Of a DNA stretch of 64,000 nucleotides, positions 16,647 to 25,561 are shown piece after piece. Below the pieces are notes generated by a model. The model saw nothing but the letters and a program-made list of their open reading frames with translations, was not told the DNA's origin and did not search any database. The translations under genes were made by a program, and so were the position numbers. This DNA is from Clostridium sp. AN503 (GTDB lineage Bacteria > Bacillota > Clostridia > Lachnospirales > Lachnospiraceae): positions 372,001 to 436,000 of the forward strand of contig NZ_JBFDTP010000002.1 of the NCBI RefSeq assembly GCF_040719375.1, read 5' to 3'. Every line of letters begins with the position of its first letter. The stretch's first letter is position 1.

Positions 16647-17081
16647 ATGAAAAGTTTTATGGCTAGTCCAGCGACAATTGAGAGAAAATGGTACGTAGTA
16701 GATGCTACCGGATATACATTAGGACGTTTGGCTTCAGAAGTAGCAAAGGTTTTGAGAGGTAAGAACAAACCGATTTACACCCCGCACATGGACTGCGGCG
16801 ATTATGTGATCGTAGTAAACGCAGACAAAGTAAAAGTTTCCGGCAAGAAGATGGATCAGAAGATTTACTACAGCCATTCTGATTATGTTGGCGGCATGAA
16901 AGAGACCACTCTGCGCGAGATGATGGCGAAGAAGCCGGAGCGCGTTATGGAGCTGGCAGTTAAGGGTATGCTTCCGAAAGGACCTTTAGGAAGAAGCATG
17001 ATGACCAAACTTCATGTGTATGCAGGCCCGGATCACGAGCAGGCAGCTCAGAAACCAGAAGTTCTGGAAATCAAATTTTAA
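16647..17081 (+). CDS. rplM: 50S ribosomal protein L13
   Basis: A 144-residue protein of normal length. Landmarks are [18 protein letters not shown] at the N terminus, [16 protein letters not shown], the [21 protein letters not shown] block and [18 protein letters not shown] at the end. It is an early-binding protein of the large subunit. The start ATG follows AGGAGGTTAACC. It is followed 28 bases later by rpsI, the universal partner. Confidence 0.98.
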   Translation: MKSFMASPATIERKWYVVDATGYTLGRLASEVAKVLRGKNKPIYTPHMDCGDYVIVVNADKVKVSGKKMDQKIYYSHSDYVGGMKETTLREMMAKKPERVMELAVKGMLPKGPLGRSMMTKLHVYAGPDHEQAAQKPEVLEIKF

Positions 17082-17109
17082 TTAAAGGTACTGAAAGGAG
17101 GAAGTTATC

Positions 17110-17499
17110 ATGGCAAACAAATTTTACGGAACAGGCAGAAGAAAAAAATCTATCGCAAGAGTATATCTGGTACCGGGTACCGGCAAAGTTACCATCAACA
17201 AGAGAGACATGGATGAGTACTTCGGTCTTGAGACCTTGAAGGTAGTAGTTCGTCAGCCGCTTGTGGCTACCGAGACTACCGATAAATTCGACGTACAGGT
17301 TAACGTTCGCGGCGGCGGTTTCACCGGCCAGGCAGGCGCTATCCGTCACGGCATCTCCAGAGCACTGCTTCAGGTTGATACGGATTACAGACCGATCCTG
17401 AAGAAAGCAGGCTTCCTGACCAGAGACCCGCGTATGAAAGAGAGAAAGAAATACGGTCTCAAAGCAGCGCGTCGTGCTCCGCAGTTCAGCAAGAGATAA
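17110..17499 (+). CDS. rpsI: 30S ribosomal protein S9
   Basis: A 129-residue protein of normal length. Landmarks are [20 protein letters not shown] at the start, [16 protein letters not shown], and the basic tail RRAPQFSKR whose last Arg reaches the P-site tRNA. The start follows AAAGGAGGAAGTT. It ends the rplM-rpsI operon and is followed by a strong terminator. Confidence 0.98.
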   Translation: MANKFYGTGRRKKSIARVYLVPGTGKVTINKRDMDEYFGLETLKVVVRQPLVATETTDKFDVQVNVRGGGFTGQAGAIRHGISRALLQVDTDYRPILKKAGFLTRDPRMKERKKYGLKAARRAPQFSKR

Positions 17500-17535
17500 T
17501 TATTCTGCAAACAGAATATCAAAGATTACGACAAT

Positions 17536-17568
17536 CCCCGAAGCGGTTTTTGCTTCGGGGATTTTTTT
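17536..17568 (+). terminator. Intrinsic terminator of rplM-rpsI
   Basis: CCCCGAAGC (17536-17544) pairs with GCTTCGGGG (17552-17560), followed by A and seven T. Confidence 0.92.
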
Positions 17569-17620
17569 CTTTTGTGATATGACATATTAGACGGGCTGTC
17601 TCAGGGGGAGCGCCGTAGAG

Positions 17621-18898
17621 TTACTTTTCCGTGAATTCAGCCGGAAGATAGGCAGCGTTATGTCCCAAAATATCATCCATCAACGGTTTTGCAAGGCTGA
17701 AATCACCGATCAGAGGATGAATCATCATGCTCATTAAGAGTTCACGTCTGCTCCGATGAACAGCGGCATCAATGAGTGTGTTCTCAAAAGCCTTCATTGT
17801 AGAGATAATAGGGGCGGCGGTGGCAGGCAGCTTCCCGCAGGCAATGGGACGGACCAGATTTTTATTGACAACGCAGGGTACTTCCACAAAACTTTCGTAG
17901 GGCAGATCGGGAATTGCGCCCAGGTTTTTTGTGACAATATAATGGGTCCGGTTATCTCCGGTCTGCAGGGAACGGATCACATCAACTACGGTCTTGGAAT
18001 AGCCATACCCCCCACGTTTGGTAAGGGCTTCCGGTACGTAGTTTACACATTCATACTGTTCCAGAAGTTCTGCATTGATTTCTTTGACAAGCTGTGAGCG
18101 TACCTGTATAGCCGCCTGTTCCTTTGTTACCAGCTCGCGTTCCAGAAAATAGTATTGGAAGTACTGGTTGGGAAGGTAGCCAAGTTCCCTGCCCAGAAGC
18201 GCGGGGAATGGTGTACGGTCGGACTCGTAGTCTTCCAGAGAGTCGAGAATTTCAGGCAAAATTTCTTTGCCATTTAACTGGAAGGAATCTACTACAGTCA
18301 AGTGGTTGAGTCCGCGCCAGCTCATAAAGCAGGAATCGTCCTCTGAAAATCCGATTTTTTCTTTTAAAAATCCCATCAGGCGGGTGGAGGCATTGCACAC
18401 CCCGATTACTTTTGTGACACCGCAGGCAGACAGGGACTGGGCCACCAGCTCTGCCGGATTGGCGAAATTCAACACCCAGGCATGAGGCGCTTTTTCCAGG
18501 ATAATTGCAGCTATTTTTTCTATTTCGTAGTAAGTGCGAAGGAATGTTGCAATGCCGCAGACGGATACTGTCTCTACAAAAGGGATGTGGTATTTTTTTC
18601 CCAGAAGTTCATCATCGATCCGGGCATCCTCGCCTCCCACCCGAAACTGGATCAGAAGGTAATCGCAGCCATCGATGACTTCCTCATAGCTGTCTACATA
18701 AGATATGAAAACAGGGGCATTTGTTTTGAATACGATTCGTTCGCAAAGATCGCCCACCACTGCCTGCCTTTTTTTATCTATATCCATAAAACGGATATGG
18801 ACCTCTCCAAAATTCCCGGTCTCTTTTGCTATCAGATCTACCAGCTCAGGAGAGAAGATACTTCCTCCGCCAATTACGCCAAATTTAATTACATTCAT
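17621..18898 (-). CDS. Glycoside hydrolase family 4, 6-phospho-beta-glucosidase-like
   Basis: A 425-residue GH4 enzyme. It has the N-terminal NAD motif FGVIGGGSIFSPELV, the metal-ligand Cys in GVCNASTRLM, and the His in RGLNHLTVV. GH4 enzymes hydrolyse phosphorylated glycosides by NAD- and Mn-dependent oxidation and elimination. It is the last gene of a minus-strand operon with a sugar ABC importer and an FGGY kinase, and its start overlaps the kinase by 14 bases. With no PTS nearby, the kinase may make its phospho-substrate. The exact glycoside is unknown. Confidence 0.9.
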   Translation of the reverse strand: MNVIKFGVIGGGSIFSPELVDLIAKETGNFGEVHIRFMDIDKKRQAVVGDLCERIVFKTNAPVFISYVDSYEEVIDGCDYLLIQFRVGGEDARIDDELLGKKYHIPFVETVSVCGIATFLRTYYEIEKIAAIILEKAPHAWVLNFANPAELVAQSLSACGVTKVIGVCNASTRLMGFLKEKIGFSEDDSCFMSWRGLNHLTVVDSFQLNGKEILPEILDSLEDYESDRTPFPALLGRELGYLPNQYFQYYFLERELVTKEQAAIQVRSQLVKEINAELLEQYECVNYVPEALTKRGGYGYSKTVVDVIRSLQTGDNRTHYIVTKNLGAIPDLPYESFVEVPCVVNKNLVRPIACGKLPATAAPIISTMKAFENTLIDAAVHRSRRELLMSMMIHPLIGDFSLAKPLMDDILGHNAAYLPAEFTEK

Positions 18899-20471
18899 AC
18901 CTGTTACCTCTGCTTTCCTTTATTTTCATTATTTTTTTATCAAATGTATCCATACATTGTTCCAATGGGAGATATATCTCATGATAAAGTTCTTTAAAGT
19001 AGTCAGTCCGGGCGGGTTCGGGCTGAATCACACGGACTTCTGCATTGTGGGTAACTCTGCCGGCCTCCTGATGACTGTGGTACAATCCGCAGCCTACGCC
19101 GGCTAACAGGGCAGCGCCCAGGGCGGAAGCCTCCTCCACGTCGGGAATGCATAGGCGCATGCCGAGAATATCCGCTTTGACCTGCAGCCATGTAGGGTCT
19201 TTACTTCCGCCGCCTGCCAGGATCATATCTTTACAGGGTGGATGGCCGTCTTCCATGTAGCAGATCATTTTCCGCAGCTGAAAACACATTCCCTCAATCG
19301 TGGCCAGTAAAAGAGCTGCCGCGGTGGTATGCTTGTTAAGACCGCAGTACATGCCGAAGCTGTGCTGGTCCACACGGGGAATATAAGTCCCGAACACTTT
19401 AGGAATAAACAGTTCGGTCCGGGGAAGCTTGTCAGCATAGAGCGGAGCAATCTGTTGAAAGAAATCCTCCCATGATAGAGTAAGTCCCAGAGTGTCATTG
19501 GCGGCAATCTGATTTTTCAGCCATTCAGTCTGCACGGCTCCCGGAGTCTCCATCATGCAGCTCCGCTGTCCGGGGATCACATGACGGTCGGATATATGGC
19601 GGCATCCCTGGATATTGGCCGGAAGCTTTTCTTCATCGAAAGAAGCCAGCATATCAATGGTACCTGTGATGTTGAAAAGATTTCCCTCTACAAAGGAATG
19701 ACAGGCAAATGCCGCGCATTCGTAATCGTGCCCCCCTGTGGACACCAGAACATCTTGCGGAAGACCGGTCTCCTTACTGGCTTTGGCGCTTACCTTGCCT
19801 ATGGGAATACCGCTGTCTGTGGGTATCCCCATAATCTGGGCGGTAAGGCCGGTTCGTGACAGAAATTCCGGCAGCCAGCGGTTGGTTTTCCAATCCCACA
19901 TTCCACAGGATACGGCTGTGCTGTAGTTCCTGGACAGTTCTCCACAGAGCCGGTAAGCAATATAGTCATCAACATTGACAACATGGGCGATCTGGTTGTG
20001 AATGGTCTGCCGGCAATAAGCGCTCAGGTGGAAGCTGGAGTTTTCTTTATCAAGAGGATATCCTGTCCGGGCAGAGAATTCCTCATCATGGTACAAACCT
20101 GCGTAATGGAGGATCTCCTGCTCCCGTACCCCGGCCTCTATATGAAGGTCAATCTGTTGGTCCTGTTCGTCCAACAGGATGACCGTACAGCCGCAGCAGC
20201 TTACAGAGATACCACGGAGTACACAGTCCTTTGGCAAAGCGGATACGGCATGACGGATGGTTTCGGCAGTGATGGCCCAGAGCTTATTCGCATCAAAACG
20301 CCGCTGAGGACCGGTGTCTGTGGTTTTCCCATCCGTCCCGATATAAGCGGGAAGTGTGGGGGATTTTTCCAGTACGATCCGGTGGGCCTGTGTGTCGCAG
20401 ATCAGCACTTTTATACTGGTTCCGCCGATATCCACACCGGCAATGCATTCTTTTTTAACAGAGTTTAACAT
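18885..20471 (-). CDS. FGGY-family carbohydrate kinase
   Basis: A 528-residue sugar kinase with the ATP-binding start IAGVDIGGTSIKVLICDT and a C-terminal FGGY-type block (DMILAGGGSKDPTWLQVKAD, ASALGAALLAGVG). The start is the ATG at 20471 preceded by AGGATAGGTG; an upstream in-frame start would run into the permease gene. It sits 10 bases after the permease and overlaps the GH4 gene, so it should phosphorylate the imported sugar. It is unusual to find an FGGY kinase feeding a GH4 enzyme. Confidence 0.88.
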   Translation of the reverse strand: MLNSVKKECIAGVDIGGTSIKVLICDTQAHRIVLEKSPTLPAYIGTDGKTTDTGPQRRFDANKLWAITAETIRHAVSALPKDCVLRGISVSCCGCTVILLDEQDQQIDLHIEAGVREQEILHYAGLYHDEEFSARTGYPLDKENSSFHLSAYCRQTIHNQIAHVVNVDDYIAYRLCGELSRNYSTAVSCGMWDWKTNRWLPEFLSRTGLTAQIMGIPTDSGIPIGKVSAKASKETGLPQDVLVSTGGHDYECAAFACHSFVEGNLFNITGTIDMLASFDEEKLPANIQGCRHISDRHVIPGQRSCMMETPGAVQTEWLKNQIAANDTLGLTLSWEDFFQQIAPLYADKLPRTELFIPKVFGTYIPRVDQHSFGMYCGLNKHTTAAALLLATIEGMCFQLRKMICYMEDGHPPCKDMILAGGGSKDPTWLQVKADILGMRLCIPDVEEASALGAALLAGVGCGLYHSHQEAGRVTHNAEVRVIQPEPARTDYFKELYHEIYLPLEQCMDTFDKKIMKIKESRGNRYECN

Positions 20472-20481
20472 ATCATGACAC

Positions 20482-21333
20482 CTATCCTTTCGTCGCGCCG
20501 CCGACAATTCCCTTCATGAGGAATTTGCGGAACACAATGGCTATGATGGCCGGAGGGATGATCGCAAGAATGCCGCCGGCATTCATCAGCCCGTAATCCA
20601 CGCTGCTTTTTGTGACGAACTCGGACACAACAACAGCTATGGGCTTGGTCGCTTTGGAAGGCGCAAGGATCAATGGGATCTGAAACTGATTCCATGTGGT
20701 TAAAAATACGATCAGGGTGTCTGCAAAAATAATAGGGTAAGAGACCGGCATTATGATTGACAGCATGGTCCTGAATTTTGTGCACCCGTCCACATACGCG
20801 GCCTCCTCAAGCTCCTTCGGCAGGGTATCAAAATAGCTGATCAGCAGCCAAACGGACAGCGGAAGGAATGAGGTGATATAAACCATAATGAGTGCCACCA
20901 GATTGTCCAGCAGGTTCATATTGGCATACATGCGGTACAGCGGAATAATTGTGGCGAATACCGGTATGGCCATGGTAAACAGCAGGACGTTGCGAAAGGC
21001 AGCGGAACCTTTAAATCTCAGCCGGGACATTGGATATGCGCACAGGATTGACATCGGTATCCCCAGCAGCAATGAGACTATCGCAGCTTTCAGGGAATTC
21101 AGCATCCCGTTTCTGAATAATTCGCCCTGCTGGTCTGCATTCGATAAAAGCTTCCGGTAGTTATCCAGTGTTGGATTGACTGGGAGGAGCCTGGTAGTCT
21201 TCCCAGCCAATTCGGTTTGGGGTGTGATACTCATGATAAAGGACCACAGAATCGGACCTAAGGCAAACAGTACGAATGCAAGAATGGCGAGAGTATACCA
21301 TGTCCGGAAAAGGATTGTATTTTTTCTTCTCAT
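20482..21333 (-). CDS. Carbohydrate ABC transporter permease (MalG type)
   Basis: A 283-residue inner-membrane permease with six hydrophobic segments and the EAA loop EEAAYVDGCTKFRTMLSIIM that contacts the ATPase. It overlaps the upstream permease gene by four bases (ATGA). With its partner it forms the channel of a CUT1-type sugar importer. No ATPase is encoded in this operon, so a shared MsmK/UgpC-type ATPase elsewhere is implied. Confidence 0.93.
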   Translation of the reverse strand: MRRKNTILFRTWYTLAILAFVLFALGPILWSFIMSITPQTELAGKTTRLLPVNPTLDNYRKLLSNADQQGELFRNGMLNSLKAAIVSLLLGIPMSILCAYPMSRLRFKGSAAFRNVLLFTMAIPVFATIIPLYRMYANMNLLDNLVALIMVYITSFLPLSVWLLISYFDTLPKELEEAAYVDGCTKFRTMLSIIMPVSYPIIFADTLIVFLTTWNQFQIPLILAPSKATKPIAVVVSEFVTKSSVDYGLMNAGGILAIIPPAIIAIVFRKFLMKGIVGGATKG

Positions 21334-22199
21334 ATGTAGTCCACCTCCCTGTAAACGTTCCTGATATAAATAAGTCCGAGGACTCCTGCAAATATCATAA
21401 TGATATAAGTCATTGCGCTGCCCATGCCATAATCCAGAAAACTGAATGTCTTTAAATATGCCTGCAGCATCAATGTTTTGCTTACATCTCCGTAGCCTGA
21501 CAGTGAGACGATCTCGTCAAATACATTGATTGCCGTGATAGAGGTATTGGTCAGCACGATCCCTAAAGACGGCATTAAGAGCGGCAGGGTAATCCGCTTA
21601 AATGTCTGAAAGCTGCTGCTTCCGTCGATGCAGGCGGATTCATATACCTGCGTAGGTATGGACTGCATGGCAGAGAGGATCACTATGGAACAGAATGGGA
21701 TACACCTCCAGGCAACGACCACCGCCGTAATAAAAATGACAGACCATCGCTCTGAAAGCCACTGTACCGGTTCGCTTATGATACTTAAGTTTAATAAAAT
21801 CCGGTTCATCAGGCCGTAACTGGGATGAAAGATCCAGCGCCACATGACGCCGTTGACAATAGGAGGCAGTGACCAGGGGATGATCGCGATGGCCATCAGG
21901 ATCCCTTTGACCTTGGTATCCACATTGAGCAGCAGGGCGATCAACATGCCCACAATGGCAGTAAAAAGCACTACACTGACCAGAATAACGACAGAATTAC
22001 TCAGAGCATACCAAAAATCAGGGTCCTGCAGGATGGTTATGTAATTATGTAATCCTATAAACTTTGTATTCGCCGGCTCAGTCAGCTTCATCTTCTGAAG
22101 ACTGTATAAAAAGGTCCGGAGGATAGGATAGAAAACCAATACCAGCATAAGGATCGTGCCGGGCGCCAGCATGATGTAGGGAGTTGAGTTTTTCTTCAT
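21330..22199 (-). CDS. Carbohydrate ABC transporter permease (MalF type)
   Basis: A 289-residue permease with six hydrophobic segments and the EAA loop YESACIDGSSSFQTFKRITL. The start is the ATG at 22199 after GGAGAAGGC; a start five codons upstream lies in the hairpin region. It partners the following MalG-type permease. A stable hairpin separates it from the binding-protein gene upstream. Confidence 0.92.
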   Translation of the reverse strand: MKKNSTPYIMLAPGTILMLVLVFYPILRTFLYSLQKMKLTEPANTKFIGLHNYITILQDPDFWYALSNSVVILVSVVLFTAIVGMLIALLLNVDTKVKGILMAIAIIPWSLPPIVNGVMWRWIFHPSYGLMNRILLNLSIISEPVQWLSERWSVIFITAVVVAWRCIPFCSIVILSAMQSIPTQVYESACIDGSSSFQTFKRITLPLLMPSLGIVLTNTSITAINVFDEIVSLSGYGDVSKTLMLQAYLKTFSFLDYGMGSAMTYIIMIFAGVLGLIYIRNVYREVDYI

Positions 22200-22214
22200 G
22201 CCTTCTCCTTTCAT

Positions 22215-22244
22215 GGGAACGCCACTATGGAAAATGGCGTTCCC
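22215..22244 (-). promoter_or_regulatory. Intercistronic hairpin between binding protein and permeases
   Basis: A perfect 10-bp stem, GGGAACGCCA (22215-22224) with TGGCGTTCCC (22235-22244). It lies after the binding-protein stop and before the first permease on the minus strand. Such hairpins stabilise the upstream mRNA or partly stop transcription, giving more binding protein than permease. Confidence 0.65.
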
Positions 22245-22252
22245 ACTTATTT

Positions 22253-23578
22253 TTATTGATTCAGTTCCTTTACTTTTGCAGAGATTTTTTCATAAGCCTG
22301 TTCCGGCGTCAGGCTTCCGGTTACCATCTGGTTTACGCTGTTGTATATGGCATTGCTCATCTCTGAATACCAGGCAGGAATCCCTCCGGGGAATGGGGAG
22401 GCAATATATTCGGACTGTTTCAGCATCACTTCGCCATTTTCCAGGATTCCGTCATCGATCAGTTTTTCAAGTGCAGATGTCCTTGTGGGGATATTACCCA
22501 GCTCATTATATAACTGAACCTGGATATCGGGAGAGGTATACCACTTCACAAACGCGAGGGCGGCTTCTTTGTTTTCTGAAAACTTAGAGATACCAATCCC
22601 TTCCGGAAGGGCAAAGGTGGCGGTCTCGGTGCTGCCGTTTCCGGGGATCAGCGTCGGCACAAGCTTGCCTACGACGCTTGAGTACTCCGGATTGTTGATC
22701 CTTCCGACAAAATAGGTGGGACCAACCATGAAGCTTGCAGAATCGGATGTTATTTTCTCATACACCTCCACGTCCTTCATGTTCTGGCTGGCAGGATCGA
22801 TCAGCTTATCCTCCTTTACGATCTTATCGATACTTTCCAATGCCGTCACAACATTGTCCCTGTTAACCGTAAAATCGCTGTTAAAGAAATCTCCATACCT
22901 GGAGATGGTCATCCACAGGAGACTGGTAGTTGCGGCTTCTGTTGCAGACAACGTAAAGGACAGCGGGTATTCACAGATGCCTTCGGCCTTGATTTTTTTA
23001 CATGCTTCGATCATATCATCCCAGTTATCGGGGGCTTGATCTAATCCGATTTTGCTGAAATGCTCTTTGTTGTAATAACCTAACCGGAAGTCGTTGGCGT
23101 AGGGCAGTGCAATGGTGGTATCCCCGTACTGGAAGGAGGCCGCTGTTGGCATGCCTGCTTTTTCTTCATCTGTCAAGATGATTGGCTCGAACCAGCCTGC
23201 CGCTCCGAATTCGCCGACCCATGACCAGTCAACCTCAATGACATCAGCAGGCGCTTTATTGCCTACCGCGGCGATGGATACTTTGTTGCGGATATCATCC
23301 CAGCCGACAATATTCATCGTTACCCTGATCCCGGTATCTTCAGTAAAGGAATTCAAAAGCTCCGGTGACGGCTCGGCCCACGGCGGGACCATGACCGTGA
23401 TCTCACCCCCATCTGCAGCTTTTACTGCAGTTTCTGCTTCTTTTTCAGTCTCCGGTGCCTCGGCTGTTATGTCCGGGGCGCCCTCCTTTTTGCCGCTGTT
23501 TCCACATGCCGCAGTAGCAGTTGCCATAGCAAGGCAGCAGGCAATACTGGTAACTCGTTTTGTGATCTTTCGCATCAT
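22253..23578 (-). CDS. Sugar ABC transporter substrate-binding lipoprotein
   Basis: A 441-residue CUT1 binding protein. The signal peptide ends in a lipobox (TATAAC, Cys25), followed by an acidic linker and the mature domain beginning EITVMVPPWAEPSPELL. C-terminal markers are EAALAFVKWYTSPDIQ and the ANPFPGG-like SPFPGGIPAW. Two adjacent ATG codons (23578 and 23575) follow AGGAGG; the first is taken. It is the first gene of the operon, under the GntR operator. Confidence 0.92.
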   Translation of the reverse strand: MMRKITKRVTSIACCLAMATATAACGNSGKKEGAPDITAEAPETEKEAETAVKAADGGEITVMVPPWAEPSPELLNSFTEDTGIRVTMNIVGWDDIRNKVSIAAVGNKAPADVIEVDWSWVGEFGAAGWFEPIILTDEEKAGMPTAASFQYGDTTIALPYANDFRLGYYNKEHFSKIGLDQAPDNWDDMIEACKKIKAEGICEYPLSFTLSATEAATTSLLWMTISRYGDFFNSDFTVNRDNVVTALESIDKIVKEDKLIDPASQNMKDVEVYEKITSDSASFMVGPTYFVGRINNPEYSSVVGKLVPTLIPGNGSTETATFALPEGIGISKFSENKEAALAFVKWYTSPDIQVQLYNELGNIPTRTSALEKLIDDGILENGEVMLKQSEYIASPFPGGIPAWYSEMSNAIYNSVNQMVTGSLTPEQAYEKISAKVKELNQ

Positions 23579-23617
23579 TTGTCCTCCTTTTTTAGGGTTG
23601 GTTTTGTTACTCACACA

Positions 23618-23633
23618 ATTGGTATATACCAAT
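23618..23633. promoter_or_regulatory. GntR/HutC-type operator palindrome
   Basis: ATTGGTATATACCAAT is a perfect 16-bp palindrome. It overlaps the -10 box and start region of the sugar operon promoter and lies in the gap shared with the divergent GntR gene. GTATATAC cores are typical of HutC-subfamily sites. Confidence 0.7.
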
Positions 23634-23660
23634 GTTAGCATAATGCATAATGAAAGTCAA
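23632..23660 (-). promoter_or_regulatory. Promoter of the sugar ABC/kinase/GH4 operon
   Basis: On the minus strand, TTGACT (complement of 23655-23660) and TAACAT (complement of 23632-23637) are spaced 17 bases apart, with the operator palindrome covering the start site. This layout predicts repression. Confidence 0.7.
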
Positions 23661-23797
23661 TATAACAACCTAAATAAAAGATAATATGACTATTTGTTTG
23701 GCGAAAATCCAATGGATCGTTGACAGATTACACAATAAAGACATTTATATGATCTTATGATATAATGTAGTAAAGTCAGGTGATAGAGGAGAAAAAT

Positions 23798-24508
23798 ATG
23801 GATTCGAATGTCTACCGTTACAGTGAAATACTTAATTTGTTTCTGGAGAAGATCAACTCGGATGAATGGTCAAAAGGATTTCGTCTGCCCACAGAGCGTG
23901 AATTGGCAGAAGAATATGGTGTGAGCAGAGGGACAGTGCGCAAAGCGCTGGATGTGCTGGAACAGAGGGGACAGGTTTACCGCAGGCAGGGAAGGGGCAC
24001 GTTTGTGAAAAACAGGCCATTTGACCACCGTTTGTCCAAATCCTACAGCCTGAGAGAGGAACTGAGCAGACGGGGGGTGAAATGTATCGTGAAGATCCTG
24101 GAATATTCCCATATCCGGGCGGCCGGTGAGGTATGCAGCAAGCTGGAACTCCGGGAAGAGGATTCCGTGATTAAGGTGAAGCGGCTGTTTTATGCAGAAA
24201 ATACTCCCTTTGCAGTAGATACCACTTATCTGCCTCTTGATATGTTTGGTGAGATATCAAGAGCGGAAATTGATAAAAATGGCCTTTATAACACCTTTTA
24301 TAAACACGGTATTACCATTACCCGCGCGTTGGAGACGATCCGTGGTATCTGTCTGTCAGAGGATGATGCTAAGCTTTTGAGGATTGCACCTGGTGAAATG
24401 ACTATGTGGAAATCGCGTGTCGCCTATAACGACCAGGATCGTCCGATCGAGTACAGTGACGGCGTTGTGCGCAGCGACTTCTTTTCTTATACGGTAGAGC
24501 TGCGATGA
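23798..24508 (+). CDS. GntR-family regulator, HutC subfamily (UTRA domain)
   Basis: A 236-residue regulator with a GntR winged HTH (about residues 5-70: LPTERELAEEYGVSRGTVRKAL) and a UTRA ligand domain (about 90-235). The start is the ATG at 23798 after GAGGAG; a GTG six codons upstream overlaps that site. It is divergent from the sugar ABC-kinase-GH4 operon and very likely represses it through the palindrome at 23618-23633, released by a sugar phosphate as in other UTRA regulators. Confidence 0.92.
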   Translation: MDSNVYRYSEILNLFLEKINSDEWSKGFRLPTERELAEEYGVSRGTVRKALDVLEQRGQVYRRQGRGTFVKNRPFDHRLSKSYSLREELSRRGVKCIVKILEYSHIRAAGEVCSKLELREEDSVIKVKRLFYAENTPFAVDTTYLPLDMFGEISRAEIDKNGLYNTFYKHGITITRALETIRGICLSEDDAKLLRIAPGEMTMWKSRVAYNDQDRPIEYSDGVVRSDFFSYTVELR

Positions 24509-24570
24509 GAGTGGTTACAGCCTGATACAAGACAACTTGAAACTAAAGAAACGGAGGTACAGATTCTTGA

Positions 24571-25542
24571 AGCCTGCAGATAAGTTACAGCGGAGCGTCC
24601 AGCTTTATGTCCCAGGAGTCGGTACCGGCCACCAGTGAGAATATCCGGCGGGCCATTGATTTTATTGATCAGGAGAACGGCGGAGGGGGAACGGAACTTG
24701 CCCCGGCTCTCAACGAGGCGATCGGGCTTGCGCGGGCCGAACAGATGACGAGAAATATCGTGATCGCTACAGACGGATATATTTCTGGAGAAAAAGAGAT
24801 CTTCGATCTGATCGACGGGAATCTTAATACGACCAGTTTCTTTGCCTTTGGTATCGGAGATTCCGTCAACCGCTATCTGATCGAAGGGATCGCAAAGGCA
24901 GGCCAGGGAGAAGCGTTCCTGGTGACGGATTCTGAGGATGCGAAAGAGACTGCGGGACGTTTTAAAACCTATATAGAAACGCCGCTTTTAACGGACATCC
25001 AGATTTCCTATGATGGGTTTGACGTGTATGACACAGAGCCGTCCTCCGTGCCTGCCCTGTTTGCCCAGCGGCCAGTGACCATATTTGGGAAATGGAAGGG
25101 AGAGCCTGCGGGAACGATCCGGATCACCGGCAAGACTGGCGGTAAAGATTATGAACAGGAGATAGACGTATCCCAGGTGAAGTCCCTGGCGGTCAACGAC
25201 GCAATCCGTTACCTGTGGGCGCGTAAGCGGGTGGAACAGCTTACGGACTATGGAAGCGGCAGCCCGAATCAGGAGGATGTGAAAGAAGAAGTGACCTGGC
25301 TGGGTTTAAACTACAGTATGATGACGCCCTATACTTCCTTCGTGGCAGTGTCGGAAAAGGTGCGCAACCCGGACGGGAGCAGCACGGAAGTGGAACAGCC
25401 CCAGGTACTGCCCCACAATGTATCGAATTTTGCAGTCGGCGGATATACAACAGGTTCCGAACCGGGGACATGGCTGTTTGCCTTTGCGGCGGTTCTGATG
25501 TTGGTGTGCGGGCTGCGCGGGAAGCGTGGAAAACGCAGCTGA
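24571..25542 (+). pseudogene. Truncated VIT/VWA-domain protein with PEP-CTERM-like tail
   Basis: The open frame continues upstream of the ATG at 24607 (no ribosome site there) to a TGA at 24568. It encodes the C-terminal part of a von Willebrand A protein: GGGGTELAPALNEAI, NIVIATDGY, FAFGIGDSVNRYLIEGIA, then a beta-rich domain. Just upstream the other frame reads LKPADKL, a typical VWA segment, so a frameshift near 24571-24585 and loss of the first several hundred codons are likely. The last 28 residues are EPGTW, a hydrophobic helix and a basic end, much like a PEP-CTERM sorting signal, and the next gene is an exosortase. Probably decayed. Confidence 0.65.
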
Positions 25543-25561
25543 GAAAAAGGAGCAGTATGAT

